DNA of 31,997 nt, taken from a virus. The DNA lies in the IMG/VR virus record IMGVR_UViG_3300034072_001183, positions 1 to 31,997 of that record. The stretch is one strand, 5' to 3'. The position numbers and the translations under genes were made by a program. The notes under the pieces were generated by a model. That model searched no databases. It was not told the DNA's origin and was given only the letters and a program-made list of their open reading frames with translations. Below, piece by piece: positions 15,357 to 21,042 of this stretch (the first letter of the stretch is position 1; each line of letters opens with the position of its first letter).

Positions 15357-15883
15357 GACTCACCCCCAGGCGCCTTGCGCATGCGCCCGCGCAACACCGA
15401 CAACAGCGCCGTGGTCGTGTCAATCAAATCCTCAGCCATGCGGGCAACCCGGTTCACCTCATTGCGGCTGGGGGCAGGCACCAGCATGGCATCAGCCACC
15501 GCCGCCACATACTTGCCCTGCGCAGCCGCCTGGTGCATGAACGCGTCCACCGGGTCACCCTCCGAGCGATCAGGCAGCGCAGGCGTGCACGTGTAGCCCA
15601 AGGCCGCCGCCATCGCGTGCAACACCGCCACATTGCCGCTCAGCTGCTGCATCGCTACCAGCTCAGCCGGGTGCAGATGGTGCGTGGCGTTATTGGGGTT
15701 CGCCTTGTGCGTCAGCGTGTTGGCCGACACACCCATGCGCGCAGCCAACGCCACCACCCCGCCAGGGTACCCATGCACCGTGTGATAGATCGCATCGGCC
15801 ACCGTCAGCGCCTGCGGCATGTCGGGCAAAGCCTCATCGGCGCCATAGGCAGCACCAACGGGAATGCGGATAGTTGAGTGCAT
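15353..15883 (-). CDS. Phage regulatory CII family protein
   Basis: I start at ATG 15883 (176 residues), which has GAAGGGG eight bases upstream. A longer open frame to 16072 adds a Trp/Leu-rich non-native extension. The sequence fits the CII/CP76 family: ALTVADAIYHTVHGYPGGVVALAARMGVSANTLTHKANPNNATHHL is a helix-turn-helix plus conserved His/Asn-rich segment, followed by ELVAMQQLSGNVAVLHAMAAALGY. In P2-like and related phages such proteins act on transcription and replication early after infection. It is the first gene of the leftward run into replication, packaging and structure. Confidence 0.9.
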   Translation of the reverse strand: MHSTIRIPVGAAYGADEALPDMPQALTVADAIYHTVHGYPGGVVALAARMGVSANTLTHKANPNNATHHLHPAELVAMQQLSGNVAVLHAMAAALGYTCTPALPDRSEGDPVDAFMHQAAAQGKYVAAVADAMLVPAPSRNEVNRVARMAEDLIDTTTALLSVLRGRMRKAPGGES

Positions 15884-16035
15884 GGACTTCACCCCTTCAC
15901 AAAAAACGACCGCCCGCACCCAGCCCAGCGGAACACAGCGCCATATCGCTGCGGCCCTTTGTCTTGGGGGTGAGGAGGCACCCAGGCCGCAGGGCCAAAC
16001 AGGTGCGAGCGATGCAAACCAACGGAGCAGCAGCC
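15884..16035. promoter_or_regulatory. Divergent gap between cII and a rightward small gene
   Basis: This 152-base region separates the leftward cII gene from the rightward 16036 gene, so promoters for both are expected here. I see no box pair close to consensus and no operator of the TTCAC-N5-GTGAA type, so cII may instead be read from the cro promoter or through an activator. Confidence 0.3.
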
Positions 16036-16272
16036 ATGGCAAACCCCAACACAGAGGCCACCACAGTGCCAACGACAGAACAGCGCCTGTTTGCGCTGGA
16101 AACCATGCTCCAGCAGCTCGTGCTGGTGCTGGAATGCGAACCCCAGTTCAGCGCCCAGGCGCTGGGGCGATGGATGGACATAGCCCGCAAACACATGCGC
16201 ATGCACCAAGCCGCCACACCGGGCGAGCTGAACGCGCTGGACGCGCTGCAGCGCAGCGTGCTGACGCAATGA
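16036..16272 (+). CDS. Small hypothetical helical protein
   Basis: This 78-residue protein starts MANPNTEATTVPTTEQRL, with GGAG eight bases before the ATG. It is mainly helical (FALETMLQQLVLVLE, then ALGRWMDIARKHMRMHQ) with no membrane segment or known motif. It is on the strand opposite to cII and cro, so it is a separate small unit within the leftward region, like a moron. I do not recognise the family. Confidence 0.65.
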   Translation: MANPNTEATTVPTTEQRLFALETMLQQLVLVLECEPQFSAQALGRWMDIARKHMRMHQAATPGELNALDALQRSVLTQ

Positions 16273-16359
16273 ACGCCATGAGCCACAACAAAGGGCGGGC
16301 ACCCACAAACGAAAGACAATGTGCTTCTCACTTCAAACCATCTTTCGAGAGGGGCACCC

Positions 16360-16578
16360 ATGAACCTATTCGACAGCCACAGCATCGAAATCCCCTGCCC
16401 TCACTGCAGCCGCAAGGCATCGCAGACCATCGGCAAGCTCAAACTGAATCCGAACCTCACCTGCAACGCCTGTCGGCAGAGCTTCAAGGTCAATGCGAAC
16501 GAGCTCCGCGCCGCTATCCAGAAAATCGAGAAGGCGCTGACGGACACCAAGCGAAGTCTCAGCCGCTTGGGCAAGTAG
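16360..16578 (+). CDS. Small zinc-ribbon protein
   Basis: This 72-residue protein starts MNLFDSHSIEIPCPHCSRK, with GAGAGGGG upstream of the ATG. Two CxxC pairs (CPHC at ~13-16 and CNAC at ~34-37), 17 residues apart, form a plausible zinc ribbon, followed by a basic helix (ANELRAAIQKIEKALTDTKRSLSRL). This is the form of small phage nucleic-acid-binding or anti-host proteins. It stands alone on the plus strand, followed by a repeat copy at 16641-16690. Function unknown. Confidence 0.72.
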   Translation: MNLFDSHSIEIPCPHCSRKASQTIGKLKLNPNLTCNACRQSFKVNANELRAAIQKIEKALTDTKRSLSRLGK

Positions 16579-16640
16579 TTCCAAGTCCTCCAAAAGGGGC
16601 GCCACACTGCACGCCACCACGATGGACAAGGCTTTCATGC

Positions 16641-16690
16641 GGCCACCTCCACCGCTACGCCTTCGGTAGCTACTCGCACCTGACGGGCGC
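16641..16690 (+). repeat. Diverged copy of the 59-base cro-region repeat
   Basis: GGCCACCTCCACCGCTACG is identical to the start of the copies at 17184 and 17776. The match then weakens (CTTCGGTAGCT against TTTTCAGTAGCTGCC) and ends near TGACGGGCG. Read on the minus strand it would encode ATEGVAVEVAA and a stop, like the tails of two neighbouring minus-strand genes, but no intact gene runs into it here. Confidence 0.75.
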
Positions 16691-16749
16691 CCGCCCTCTT
16701 TCGCTGGACAATGGAAGTACCACCAACCATGCCAACAAAAGGGGCAGAC

Positions 16750-16950
16750 ATGAGCGAAACCAAATACCTGAGCGGCGCAGAGTTCAAACTGCATTTCCAG
16801 GATCTGCTGGCCAGTCTGAAAGACGACGACCAGATCACCTTCGGCAACGGGGACTTGAGCTTTTTGCAACTCAACGAACGCGGTCCCGTCGCCGGGCCAC
16901 GCGTCGTGCAAGTCGAATTCAACGAGTTGTACAAAGTCATCCCCGGCTAG
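16750..16950 (+). CDS. Small hypothetical protein
   Basis: I start this 66-residue protein at ATG 16750 (MSETKYLSGAEFKLHFQDLL) because AAGGGG lies seven bases upstream; the frame is open from 16711. It is acidic to neutral, with FQDLLASLKDDDQITFGNGDLSF and a C-terminal VQVEFNELYKVIPG, and looks like a small soluble folded domain. It converges with the 16937-17182 gene, and the two stops overlap by 14 bases. I do not recognise the family. Confidence 0.62.
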   Translation: MSETKYLSGAEFKLHFQDLLASLKDDDQITFGNGDLSFLQLNERGPVAGPRVVQVEFNELYKVIPG

Positions 16951-17182
16951 TCACAGCGGCCTCATTGGCCGCCAGCTGCGCGCGCAGCTCAGCCACCATC
17001 TCTACGCGCAGCTGGTGCGCCAGCTTTTCAACCCTGGGCATCAGTTCACGGTGGGGAAACGGCAGGTGCAAGCTGTCTTTGCGCCCCAGGAATTCGCTGC
17101 GCATGAAAACCTCGCCATTCGCGCCAAAGTCAATCACGACCCTCGCCATGACGGTAGTCGCGCTGGTTGAAAGCTCAGACAT
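16937..17182 (-). CDS. Small hypothetical protein
   Basis: This 81-residue protein starts MSELSTSATTVMARVVIDFG and continues with GEVFMRSEFLGRKDSLHLPFPHREL and a C-terminal Ala/Glu helix. Its ATG overlaps the end of the upstream 17175-17465 gene by eight bases, so the two are probably coupled. No known motif is visible. Together with the cro-like gene it forms the leftward side of this mixed-strand cluster. Confidence 0.6.
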   Translation of the reverse strand: MSELSTSATTVMARVVIDFGANGEVFMRSEFLGRKDSLHLPFPHRELMPRVEKLAHQLRVEMVAELRAQLAANEAAVTSRG

Positions 17183-17465
17183 GGGCCACCTCCACCGCTA
17201 CGTTTTCAGTAGCTGCCAGCGCTTGACTGGCGGGCGCTTGGGCTTGAGCCATCACCTCCAGCCAGCCGGCATCGATGTGATCGCGCAAAAAGTACGCTGC
17301 GTATTCGGGGTCGTGGTGAATGCGGTCGTGCTCCGCGAGCAGCACGCCATCCTTGGCCCAGACCTGAAGCACAGACCGCTTGCGGTCGCCCTCGCCCCGC
17401 TCACAGTCCACCAAGACAACCTCAACCACCCTCACGCAATGGGGGGCATGTGCATATGAATTCAT
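17175..17465 (-). CDS. Hypothetical protein with repeat-encoded C-terminus
   Basis: This 96-residue protein starts MNSYAHAPHCVRVVEVVLVD; AAGGA lies nine bases upstream of its ATG. The core (RKRSVLQVWAKDGVLLAEHDRI, then HHDPEYAAYFLRDHIDAGW) looks like a folded domain of unknown type. The last ~20 residues, ending ASQALAATENVAVEVAHV, come from a 59-base repeat also present at the end of the cro-like gene. Its start codon lies in the palindrome ATGAATTCAT shared with the divergent 17456-17770 gene. Confidence 0.62.
   Translation of the reverse strand: MNSYAHAPHCVRVVEVVLVDCERGEGDRKRSVLQVWAKDGVLLAEHDRIHHDPEYAAYFLRDHIDAGWLEVMAQAQAPASQALAATENVAVEVAHV
17184..17242 (+). repeat. 59-base repeat, copy at end of the 17175-17465 gene
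   Basis: The sequence GGCCACCTCCACCGCTACG, then TTTTCAGTAGCTGCCAGCGC, then TTGACTGGCGGGCGCTTGGG, is 58/59 identical to 17776-17834. The second half is the core of the dispersed Comamonadaceae-type repeat (TAGCTGCCAGCGCTTG). On the minus strand it encodes the C-terminus of the host gene. Confidence 0.9.
17456..17465. other. Palindromic double start site ATGAATTCAT
   Basis: The 10-base perfect palindrome contains the start codon of a rightward gene (MNSLEK...) and, on the other strand, the start codon of a leftward gene (MNSYAH...). Both proteins therefore begin Met-Asn-Ser, and each gene's ribosome-binding region lies within the other gene. Confidence 0.75.
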
Positions 17466-17770
17466 TAGAAAAAGTCCTTGCGAACTGCAGCCATATCGAG
17501 TCCACGCTGAAACACGCTACTGCAGGGATCGACGTGCAACGCCTCAGAGAAATTGAAAAGCTGTGCAGCGAGATGACCGCCAACAGCGACCCATACATCA
17601 GCCGCAATGCCAGCAGCCTGGCCAGCAAAGCCCGCCAGTTCTTCGGGCCACGACGCGATGTGACCGCCACCGACGAGGGGGCCACACGCCTGCTGAACGA
17701 AATGCGCCTGAGCCTGCTGCGAGCCCTCCGAGAGCAGGCGACGTTGAAGCTGAGGGAACAGAAGCCGTGA
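17456..17770 (+). CDS. Hypothetical helical protein
   Basis: This 104-residue protein starts MNSLEKVLANCSHIESTL at ATG 17456; a GTG lies two codons earlier, and a G-run (GGGGGG) about nine bases before the ATG may serve as ribosome-binding site. It is almost entirely helical (DVQRLREIEKLCSEMTANS, then LNEMRLSLLRALREQATLKLREQ) and rich in Leu, Glu and Arg. No known motif. It converges on the cro-like gene, with the two stops two bases apart, so transcription from one could disturb the other. Confidence 0.62.
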   Translation: MNSLEKVLANCSHIESTLKHATAGIDVQRLREIEKLCSEMTANSDPYISRNASSLASKARQFFGPRRDVTATDEGATRLLNEMRLSLLRALREQATLKLREQKP

Positions 17771-17772
17771 CA

Positions 17773-18072
17773 TCAGGCCACCTCCACCGCTACGTTTTCA
17801 GTAGCTGCCAGCGCTTGACTGGTGGGCGCTTGGGGCTGAATTTGTTGTGCATCCACAATGGCCTGCGCGCCATCCATTTCGGGCCAGATCAGAAACCAGT
17901 CATCGGGCCGCAGCACCTTGCGCGAAACACCCAACTTGCTATCTACAACAGCGCACAGCTCAACAGGGACCCCGCGCTCCATCCAATTACTCAGACGCTG
18001 CGGCGTGATCGCAAGCAGATCGGCCGCGACCTTGAGGCTTATTTCATCAACCGCCTGTTTGAGTGTCTTCAT
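17773..18072 (-). CDS. Cro/YdaS-like helix-turn-helix regulator
   Basis: I start this 99-residue protein at ATG 18072 (MKTLKQAVDEISLKVAAD). A GTG at 18132 would add a poor extension that crosses the promoter. The helix-turn-helix is ISLKVAADLLAITPQRLSNWMERG (~10-33), followed by VELCAVVDSKLGVSRKVLRPDDW, typical of YdaS/Cro proteins in prophage immunity regions. It is divergent from the CI-type gene, with operators between them. The predicted transcription start is at or within a few bases of the ATG, suggesting a leaderless message. The C-terminal ~20 residues (QALAATENVAVEVA) are encoded by the 59-base repeat. Confidence 0.85.
   Translation of the reverse strand: MKTLKQAVDEISLKVAADLLAITPQRLSNWMERGVPVELCAVVDSKLGVSRKVLRPDDWFLIWPEMDGAQAIVDAQQIQPQAPTSQALAATENVAVEVA
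17776..17834 (+). repeat. 59-base repeat, copy at end of the cro-like gene
   Basis: This copy is identical to 17184-17242 except for one C-to-T change. It supplies the C-terminal residues and stop of the cro-like gene on the minus strand. The CI-proximal flank continues with GGGGCTGAATTTG, an extension also typical of the dispersed repeat. Confidence 0.9.
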
Positions 18073-18078
18073 GCCAGC

Positions 18079-18119
18079 ATTTTCACACGCCGTGAATAAA
18101 TGTGTCAACACGCCGTGAA
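18079..18119 (-). promoter_or_regulatory. cro promoter with two repressor operators
   Basis: On the minus strand TTGACA (18103-18108) is followed after 17-18 bases by TGAAAAT (18079-18085), so transcription would start close to the cro ATG at 18072. Two operator-like 15-mers cover these boxes. One is TTCAC-N5-GTGAA at 18082-18096 (perfect). The other is at 18105-18119 (TCAAC-N5-GTGAA on the plus strand), 23 bases away, with identical centres. Either the CI-type repressor or Cro could bind them. The same layout recurs at 19727-19767. Confidence 0.8.
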
Positions 18120-18152
18120 GCAGCGTACTCACATTTTGTTTAAGCTCAATTT

Positions 18153-18785
18153 ATGAACCGCCCAATAGACATTGCTCTGCGCCTCGCTAAAGAAAAAGGC
18201 CTCACGCAGACCGCCTTCGGCACGCTTGTGGGCGCCACCTCTGCCGATGTCTCAAACTGGAAAAAACGCGGAATGCCTGCGGAACGACACCTGGATGTGG
18301 CGCTAGCACTCGGCATCTCGGTGGATTCACTGTTCTCTGGCGCGCCCAACGTGAGCCCAGCGCCAATGGGCACCAAGCGCGTCCCCGTTATCACTAGCAT
18401 CCAGGCCGGGATGTGGGCGGAAATCGTGGATAGCTTTCAACCAGGGGACGCAGGCGACTGGCTTTTGACGGACATCGATCTGTCGGATGGCTCATTCGCC
18501 CTGGACATTCGCGGCAACAGCATGGAGCCCGAATTCAAAGATGGGGATCGGGTCATCATTGACCCAGAGGTCACACCCCAGCCCGGCGACTTCGTCGCCG
18601 CCAAGAACGGAGAACAAGAGGCCACGTTCAAAAAGTACCGCCCACGCGGCATCGACGCACGCGGCAACGTGATTTTCGAGCTCGTACCGCTGAACGACGA
18701 CTACCCCACGCTGCGCTCAGATGTACAGCCCATCAACATCGTTGGCACCATGGTGGAGCACAGGAAATACAGGCGCGCCAGATGA
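18153..18785 (+). CDS. CI/LexA-type phage repressor with S24 peptidase domain
   Basis: This 210-residue repressor maintains lysogeny. The N-terminal helix-turn-helix is LTQTAFGTLVGATSADVSNWKKRG (~17-40). The S24 self-cleavage domain has an Ala-Gly site (SIQAG, ~82-86), catalytic Ser123 in RGNSMEPEF and catalytic Lys at ~160 in EQEATFKKY. RecA-stimulated self-cleavage, and so SOS induction, is expected from the family. The gene is divergent from the cro-like gene, and the operators lie between the two starts. Its own promoter is not obvious to me; a TTTAAG box lies 11 bases before the ATG. Its stop overlaps the HNH gene. Confidence 0.95.
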   Translation: MNRPIDIALRLAKEKGLTQTAFGTLVGATSADVSNWKKRGMPAERHLDVALALGISVDSLFSGAPNVSPAPMGTKRVPVITSIQAGMWAEIVDSFQPGDAGDWLLTDIDLSDGSFALDIRGNSMEPEFKDGDRVIIDPEVTPQPGDFVAAKNGEQEATFKKYRPRGIDARGNVIFELVPLNDDYPTLRSDVQPINIVGTMVEHRKYRRAR

Positions 18786-19060
18786 AAAGGCTTGCAGCCT
18801 TTGTTTTAGCAGCCCTGTTGGCGACCACAGCGCTGGCAAAAGTAGAACGCGATCGAAAGCAAGTTAGGGCATTTCGTGCGGAACACGCCTGCCCAGCAAC
18901 AGGAAATAAACGTGGTGCGTGCCCAGGCTGGCACGTCGACCACATAACGCCACTTTGCGCTGGCGGCAGGGACCACCCCGCAAACATGCAGTGGATCACC
19001 AAACAGGATCACAAACTGAAAACCGCCACGGACATCAGAACCTGCCGCGCCAGCAGGTGA
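18782..19060 (+). CDS. Exported HNH-nuclease-like protein
   Basis: This 92-residue protein has a clear signal peptide (MKRLAAFVLAALLATTALA, cleavage after ALA), leaving ~73 residues. The mature part has an HNH pattern: WHVDHITPLCAGG (Asp53-His54), Asn68 in HPANMQW and His77 in KQDHK. Four cysteines (37, 47, 59, 88) could form disulphides in the periplasm. Its ATG overlaps the repressor stop, so it should be made in the lysogen. Similar small proteins with a leader and HNH motif occur in betaproteobacterial prophages. A periplasmic DNase acting on incoming DNA is possible but unproven. Confidence 0.82.
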   Translation: MKRLAAFVLAALLATTALAKVERDRKQVRAFRAEHACPATGNKRGACPGWHVDHITPLCAGGRDHPANMQWITKQDHKLKTATDIRTCRASR

Positions 19061-19087
19061 TCGAGCCATTCAGAGGGGGAGAACCAT

Positions 19088-19636
19088 ATGGAATTGCTAT
19101 TTATATTACTTGCGATATGCGCCACCTGGTATCTGCTGAGGCGACACGATCGCAAATCGCAACCACTCAATAAATTAGCCATCCCCCCGCCTGGCGAGCC
19201 AATCACCAATCAAAAAGACGCCTGCAACACATTGGCCGCAGCACTCGCAAAAAGCCGCCCCAAAAGCAGTTTTAACAAGGAGTTGGTGACCGAATTCCGC
19301 GCCGAAATGCAGGAGCACGTAGACGAGCTGCGCAGCAACATCGAATTCCTAAAGGAAGAACTGCATAACAAAATTGACTACCGCGGCGAGATTAAAGAAG
19401 ACCTCGCCGATCTTGAAGAAGCAGGCGCCAACGCCCCGCCGGATGAAGAGCTAGAAAAGACCCGCCGCCACCTGGGACACCTTGATCGAGAAATCGAGGA
19501 ACTGAAAGCGAGCCTAGCATCGACCCAAGCGGCGCTGGCAGCCTTTAAACGCGACCGTCGCCAGTTCGTGTCCGACTACCTAGCACACATACTGCAGAAC
19601 AAGCCAACCCCCAATGTCGCCCGCAAAAATCATTGA
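19088..19636 (+). CDS. Membrane-anchored coiled-coil protein
   Basis: This 182-residue protein begins with a single transmembrane helix (MELLFILLAICATWYLL) followed by positive residues (RRHDRKS), so the rest should face the cytoplasm. Residues ~65-170 form long acidic/basic coiled coils (EMQEHVDELRSNIEFLKEEL, then KTRRHLGHLDREIEELKASL). It has a strong ribosome-binding site (GAGGGGGAG) and is the last gene before a terminator, so it is probably co-transcribed with the repressor. Lysogeny genes at this place often protect against other phages, but there is no family match that I recognise. Confidence 0.8.
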   Translation: MELLFILLAICATWYLLRRHDRKSQPLNKLAIPPPGEPITNQKDACNTLAAALAKSRPKSSFNKELVTEFRAEMQEHVDELRSNIEFLKEELHNKIDYRGEIKEDLADLEEAGANAPPDEELEKTRRHLGHLDREIEELKASLASTQAALAAFKRDRRQFVSDYLAHILQNKPTPNVARKNH

Positions 19637-19661
19637 GTAACAAACTCCCCCACTCGAGACG

Positions 19662-19684
19662 GCCCGCCACAAGCGGGCTTTTTT
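19662..19684 (+). terminator. Intrinsic terminator of the repressor operon
   Basis: GCCCGC and GCGGGC form a stem around the loop CACAA, followed by six T. It ends the repressor, HNH and coiled-coil unit. The downstream bases (GGGCTTTTTTACGCCC) recur at two other terminators in the window. Confidence 0.92.
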
Positions 19685-19726
19685 ACGCCCCAGAGCCACG
19701 TACTGCGTGAAATTTCCACAAACACA

Positions 19727-19767
19727 TTCACATATTGTTGACAAGCAATATTCACATGCTGTGTAAT
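19727..19767 (+). promoter_or_regulatory. Rightward promoter with the same operator pair as cro
   Basis: TTGACA (19738-19743) and TGTAAT (19762-19767), 18 bases apart, form a strong sigma-70 promoter. TTCAC-N5-GTTGA (19727-19741) covers the -35 box and TTCAC-N5-GTGTA (19751-19765) covers the -10 box. This is the same arrangement as the cro promoter on the other strand. A third TTCAC half-site is at 19767-19771. The promoter points into the region before the rightward early genes. Confidence 0.82.
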
Positions 19768-19771
19768 TCAC

Positions 19772-20454
19772 CTAACGCAGCCCAAAAGCCGCGCCAGGTG
19801 ACCAGATCGCTGCACCGACAGCCCCTTAAAACAGCTAAGCCCGCGGATCAACAGTCAAGTAACGCTTGACGGTTGGCAGCCCTTCAATGGGTAGTGGGCG
19901 CGGCCCGGTGGCGAGAGAACCGGGTGAGGCGGCACAGCCAACACAAGCAACGTGCCACCGCTGGCCACAGCCGCGCGCAACCGAGTGCGCCGCTCCCTGC
20001 CCAGCGCTCCACGCCAAAACGTGGGCCGCATGCCGCCAGGTGACAGATGGCGGTCAGAAATGCGGGCAGATGCACCCGGCACAACGCCGGTGCCATCATC
20101 GAATCGGCGTCGTTGAAGGAAACGATAGGTACAAGTGGATCGAGTGGGCGAGCAAACATAACCGGCGTGGCAACCGGAAGCCGCAACCGCCTGCCGACAG
20201 AAGCCCGAACGGGGACGCGCCCCAGCTGGAATCAAGCCCAGCCCGATTCGATGATGGCGAATGCGCAGCAGATGCGCGGCATGTTGGAAGCGAACCGGCG
20301 CCGACCGGGTCCTAGGCCGTACCCCACCAGGGGCCAGACGGCTGCTATGAAAAAACCAGTGCGGCCCTGACCGCCATCACCCCTTACGGGCGAAAGCACT
20401 CCCTAACTTTGGACGGTGCGGGAATCCCCAGCAAGTAGCCCACCCATCACAGCC
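19772..20454 (+). other. Gene-poor transcribed region between promoter and terminator
   Basis: About 680 bases lie between the operator-controlled promoter and the terminator at 20455. Several inverted repeats are visible: AACAGTCAAG/CTTGACGGTT (19850-19874, one mismatch), CCCGGT/ACCGGG (19904-19924) and GCACCCGGC/GCCGGTGC (20072-20093, one bulge). Open frames exist on both strands but none is convincing; the best is listed separately. It could be a structured leader or a regulatory RNA. Confidence 0.5.
20047..20370 (+). CDS. Possible small protein in the gene-poor region (doubtful)
   Basis: A 107-residue frame starts at ATG 20047, with AGGTGA five bases upstream. The C-terminal part (DSMMANAQQMRGMLEANRRR, then PGPRPYPTRG) looks somewhat protein-like and the third codon positions are fairly GC rich. 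The first half is Ser/Thr/Gly-rich and less convincing. An overlapping rightward frame (19866-20315) also contains a natural-looking stretch (NDRYKWIEWASKHNRRG), which could mean a frameshifted or decayed gene. I keep it only as a possibility. Confidence 0.3.
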   Translation: MAVRNAGRCTRHNAGAIIESASLKETIGTSGSSGRANITGVATGSRNRLPTEARTGTRPSWNQAQPDSMMANAQQMRGMLEANRRRPGPRPYPTRGQTAAMKKPVRP

Positions 20455-20479
20455 AAGCCCACCGCGAGTGGGCTTTTTT
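20455..20479 (+). terminator. Intrinsic terminator before the early gene run
   Basis: AAGCCCAC and GTGGGCTT pair around the loop CGCGA and are followed by a T-run. It lies 21 bases before the first gene of the rightward run, so genes beyond it need read-through, antitermination or their own promoter. Confidence 0.9.
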
Positions 20480-20500
20480 ACGCCCACGCAAAGGAGAGCC

Positions 20501-20707
20501 ATGCAAATCAAGCCCCTGCGCAGCTACCGCGCCACCCTCATCCCGCCCGGCACCGACGCCAGCGATGTGGAAACCCTGGCCGACAAACGCCTGCTGCCCA
20601 CCATCCGCGTCAAAGCGCCCTGCTGCCAAACGGCAGAGCGCGCCGCCCACCACGTCACCGGCCAACCCGTTTTGCGCGCCGAGCGCGTGGAGGGAGTTGC
20701 AGCATGA
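20501..20707 (+). CDS. Small hypothetical early protein
   Basis: This 68-residue protein starts MQIKPLRSYRATLIPPGTDA, with AAGGAG seven bases before the ATG. It carries KRLLPTIRVKAPCCQTAERAAHH, which looks like a small alpha/beta domain; the paired Cys could bind metal. It is the first gene of the rightward run and overlaps the next by four bases. Similar sequences occur in prophages of this family, but I know no function. Confidence 0.7.
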   Translation: MQIKPLRSYRATLIPPGTDASDVETLADKRLLPTIRVKAPCCQTAERAAHHVTGQPVLRAERVEGVAA

Positions 20708-21042
20708 GCACCGCCCACACACCCGGCCCATGGGAATGGGACGGCAACACACTGCGCCCCAGCAACCCCGACCCCAACACCAGCAGCGTCCACAGCATCC
20801 TTGACGCCGATGGCGGCTTCGGCTTCCTGGGCAGCGACTGGCGCAAGACCATTCTGGAGCTCGATGCCTGCCGCGCAGTCATTGCTGCAGCACCCGATCT
20901 GTTGCAGGCGCTGCAGCTGATCGTGCAATGGGATGGCGCAGGCCTGGCATTGACCGAAGAGCTCATTGCAAAAGCCAACGCGGCCATCGCCAAGGCCAAC
21001 CAACGCCAAAGCGCAGAGGCGGCTGAGAAGGTGCTGGCATGA
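20704..21042 (+). CDS. 'HTPGPW'-type phage early protein
   Basis: This 112-residue protein starts MSTAHTPGPWEWDGNTL. The N-terminal HTPGPW motif and the later ACRAVIAAAPDLLQALQLI are shared by a widespread group of small phage and prophage early proteins (ead-like), whose role is unknown. The ATG overlaps the previous stop (ATGA). The C-terminal half is an Ala-rich helix. It is identified by motif, without functional knowledge. Confidence 0.75.
   Translation: MSTAHTPGPWEWDGNTLRPSNPDPNTSSVHSILDADGGFGFLGSDWRKTILELDACRAVIAAAPDLLQALQLIVQWDGAGLALTEELIAKANAAIAKANQRQSAEAAEKVLA

Noticed and set aside
15353-16072. Longer version of the cII-family protein
   Set aside because: The extra 63 residues are Trp/Leu/Pro-rich and non-native; ATG 15883 has a good ribosome-binding site and gives the family's usual length.
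15864-17459. 531-codon rightward open frame across the cII-cro interval
   Set aside because: It is very rich in Arg, His, Ser and Pro with no domain, crosses at least four better small genes in other frames, and is typical of a chance frame in high-GC DNA.
19855-20235. 126-codon leftward frame in the gene-poor region
   Set aside because: Cys/Arg/Pro-rich sequence with no family likeness and no ribosome-binding site; it competes with rightward frames that are equally weak.
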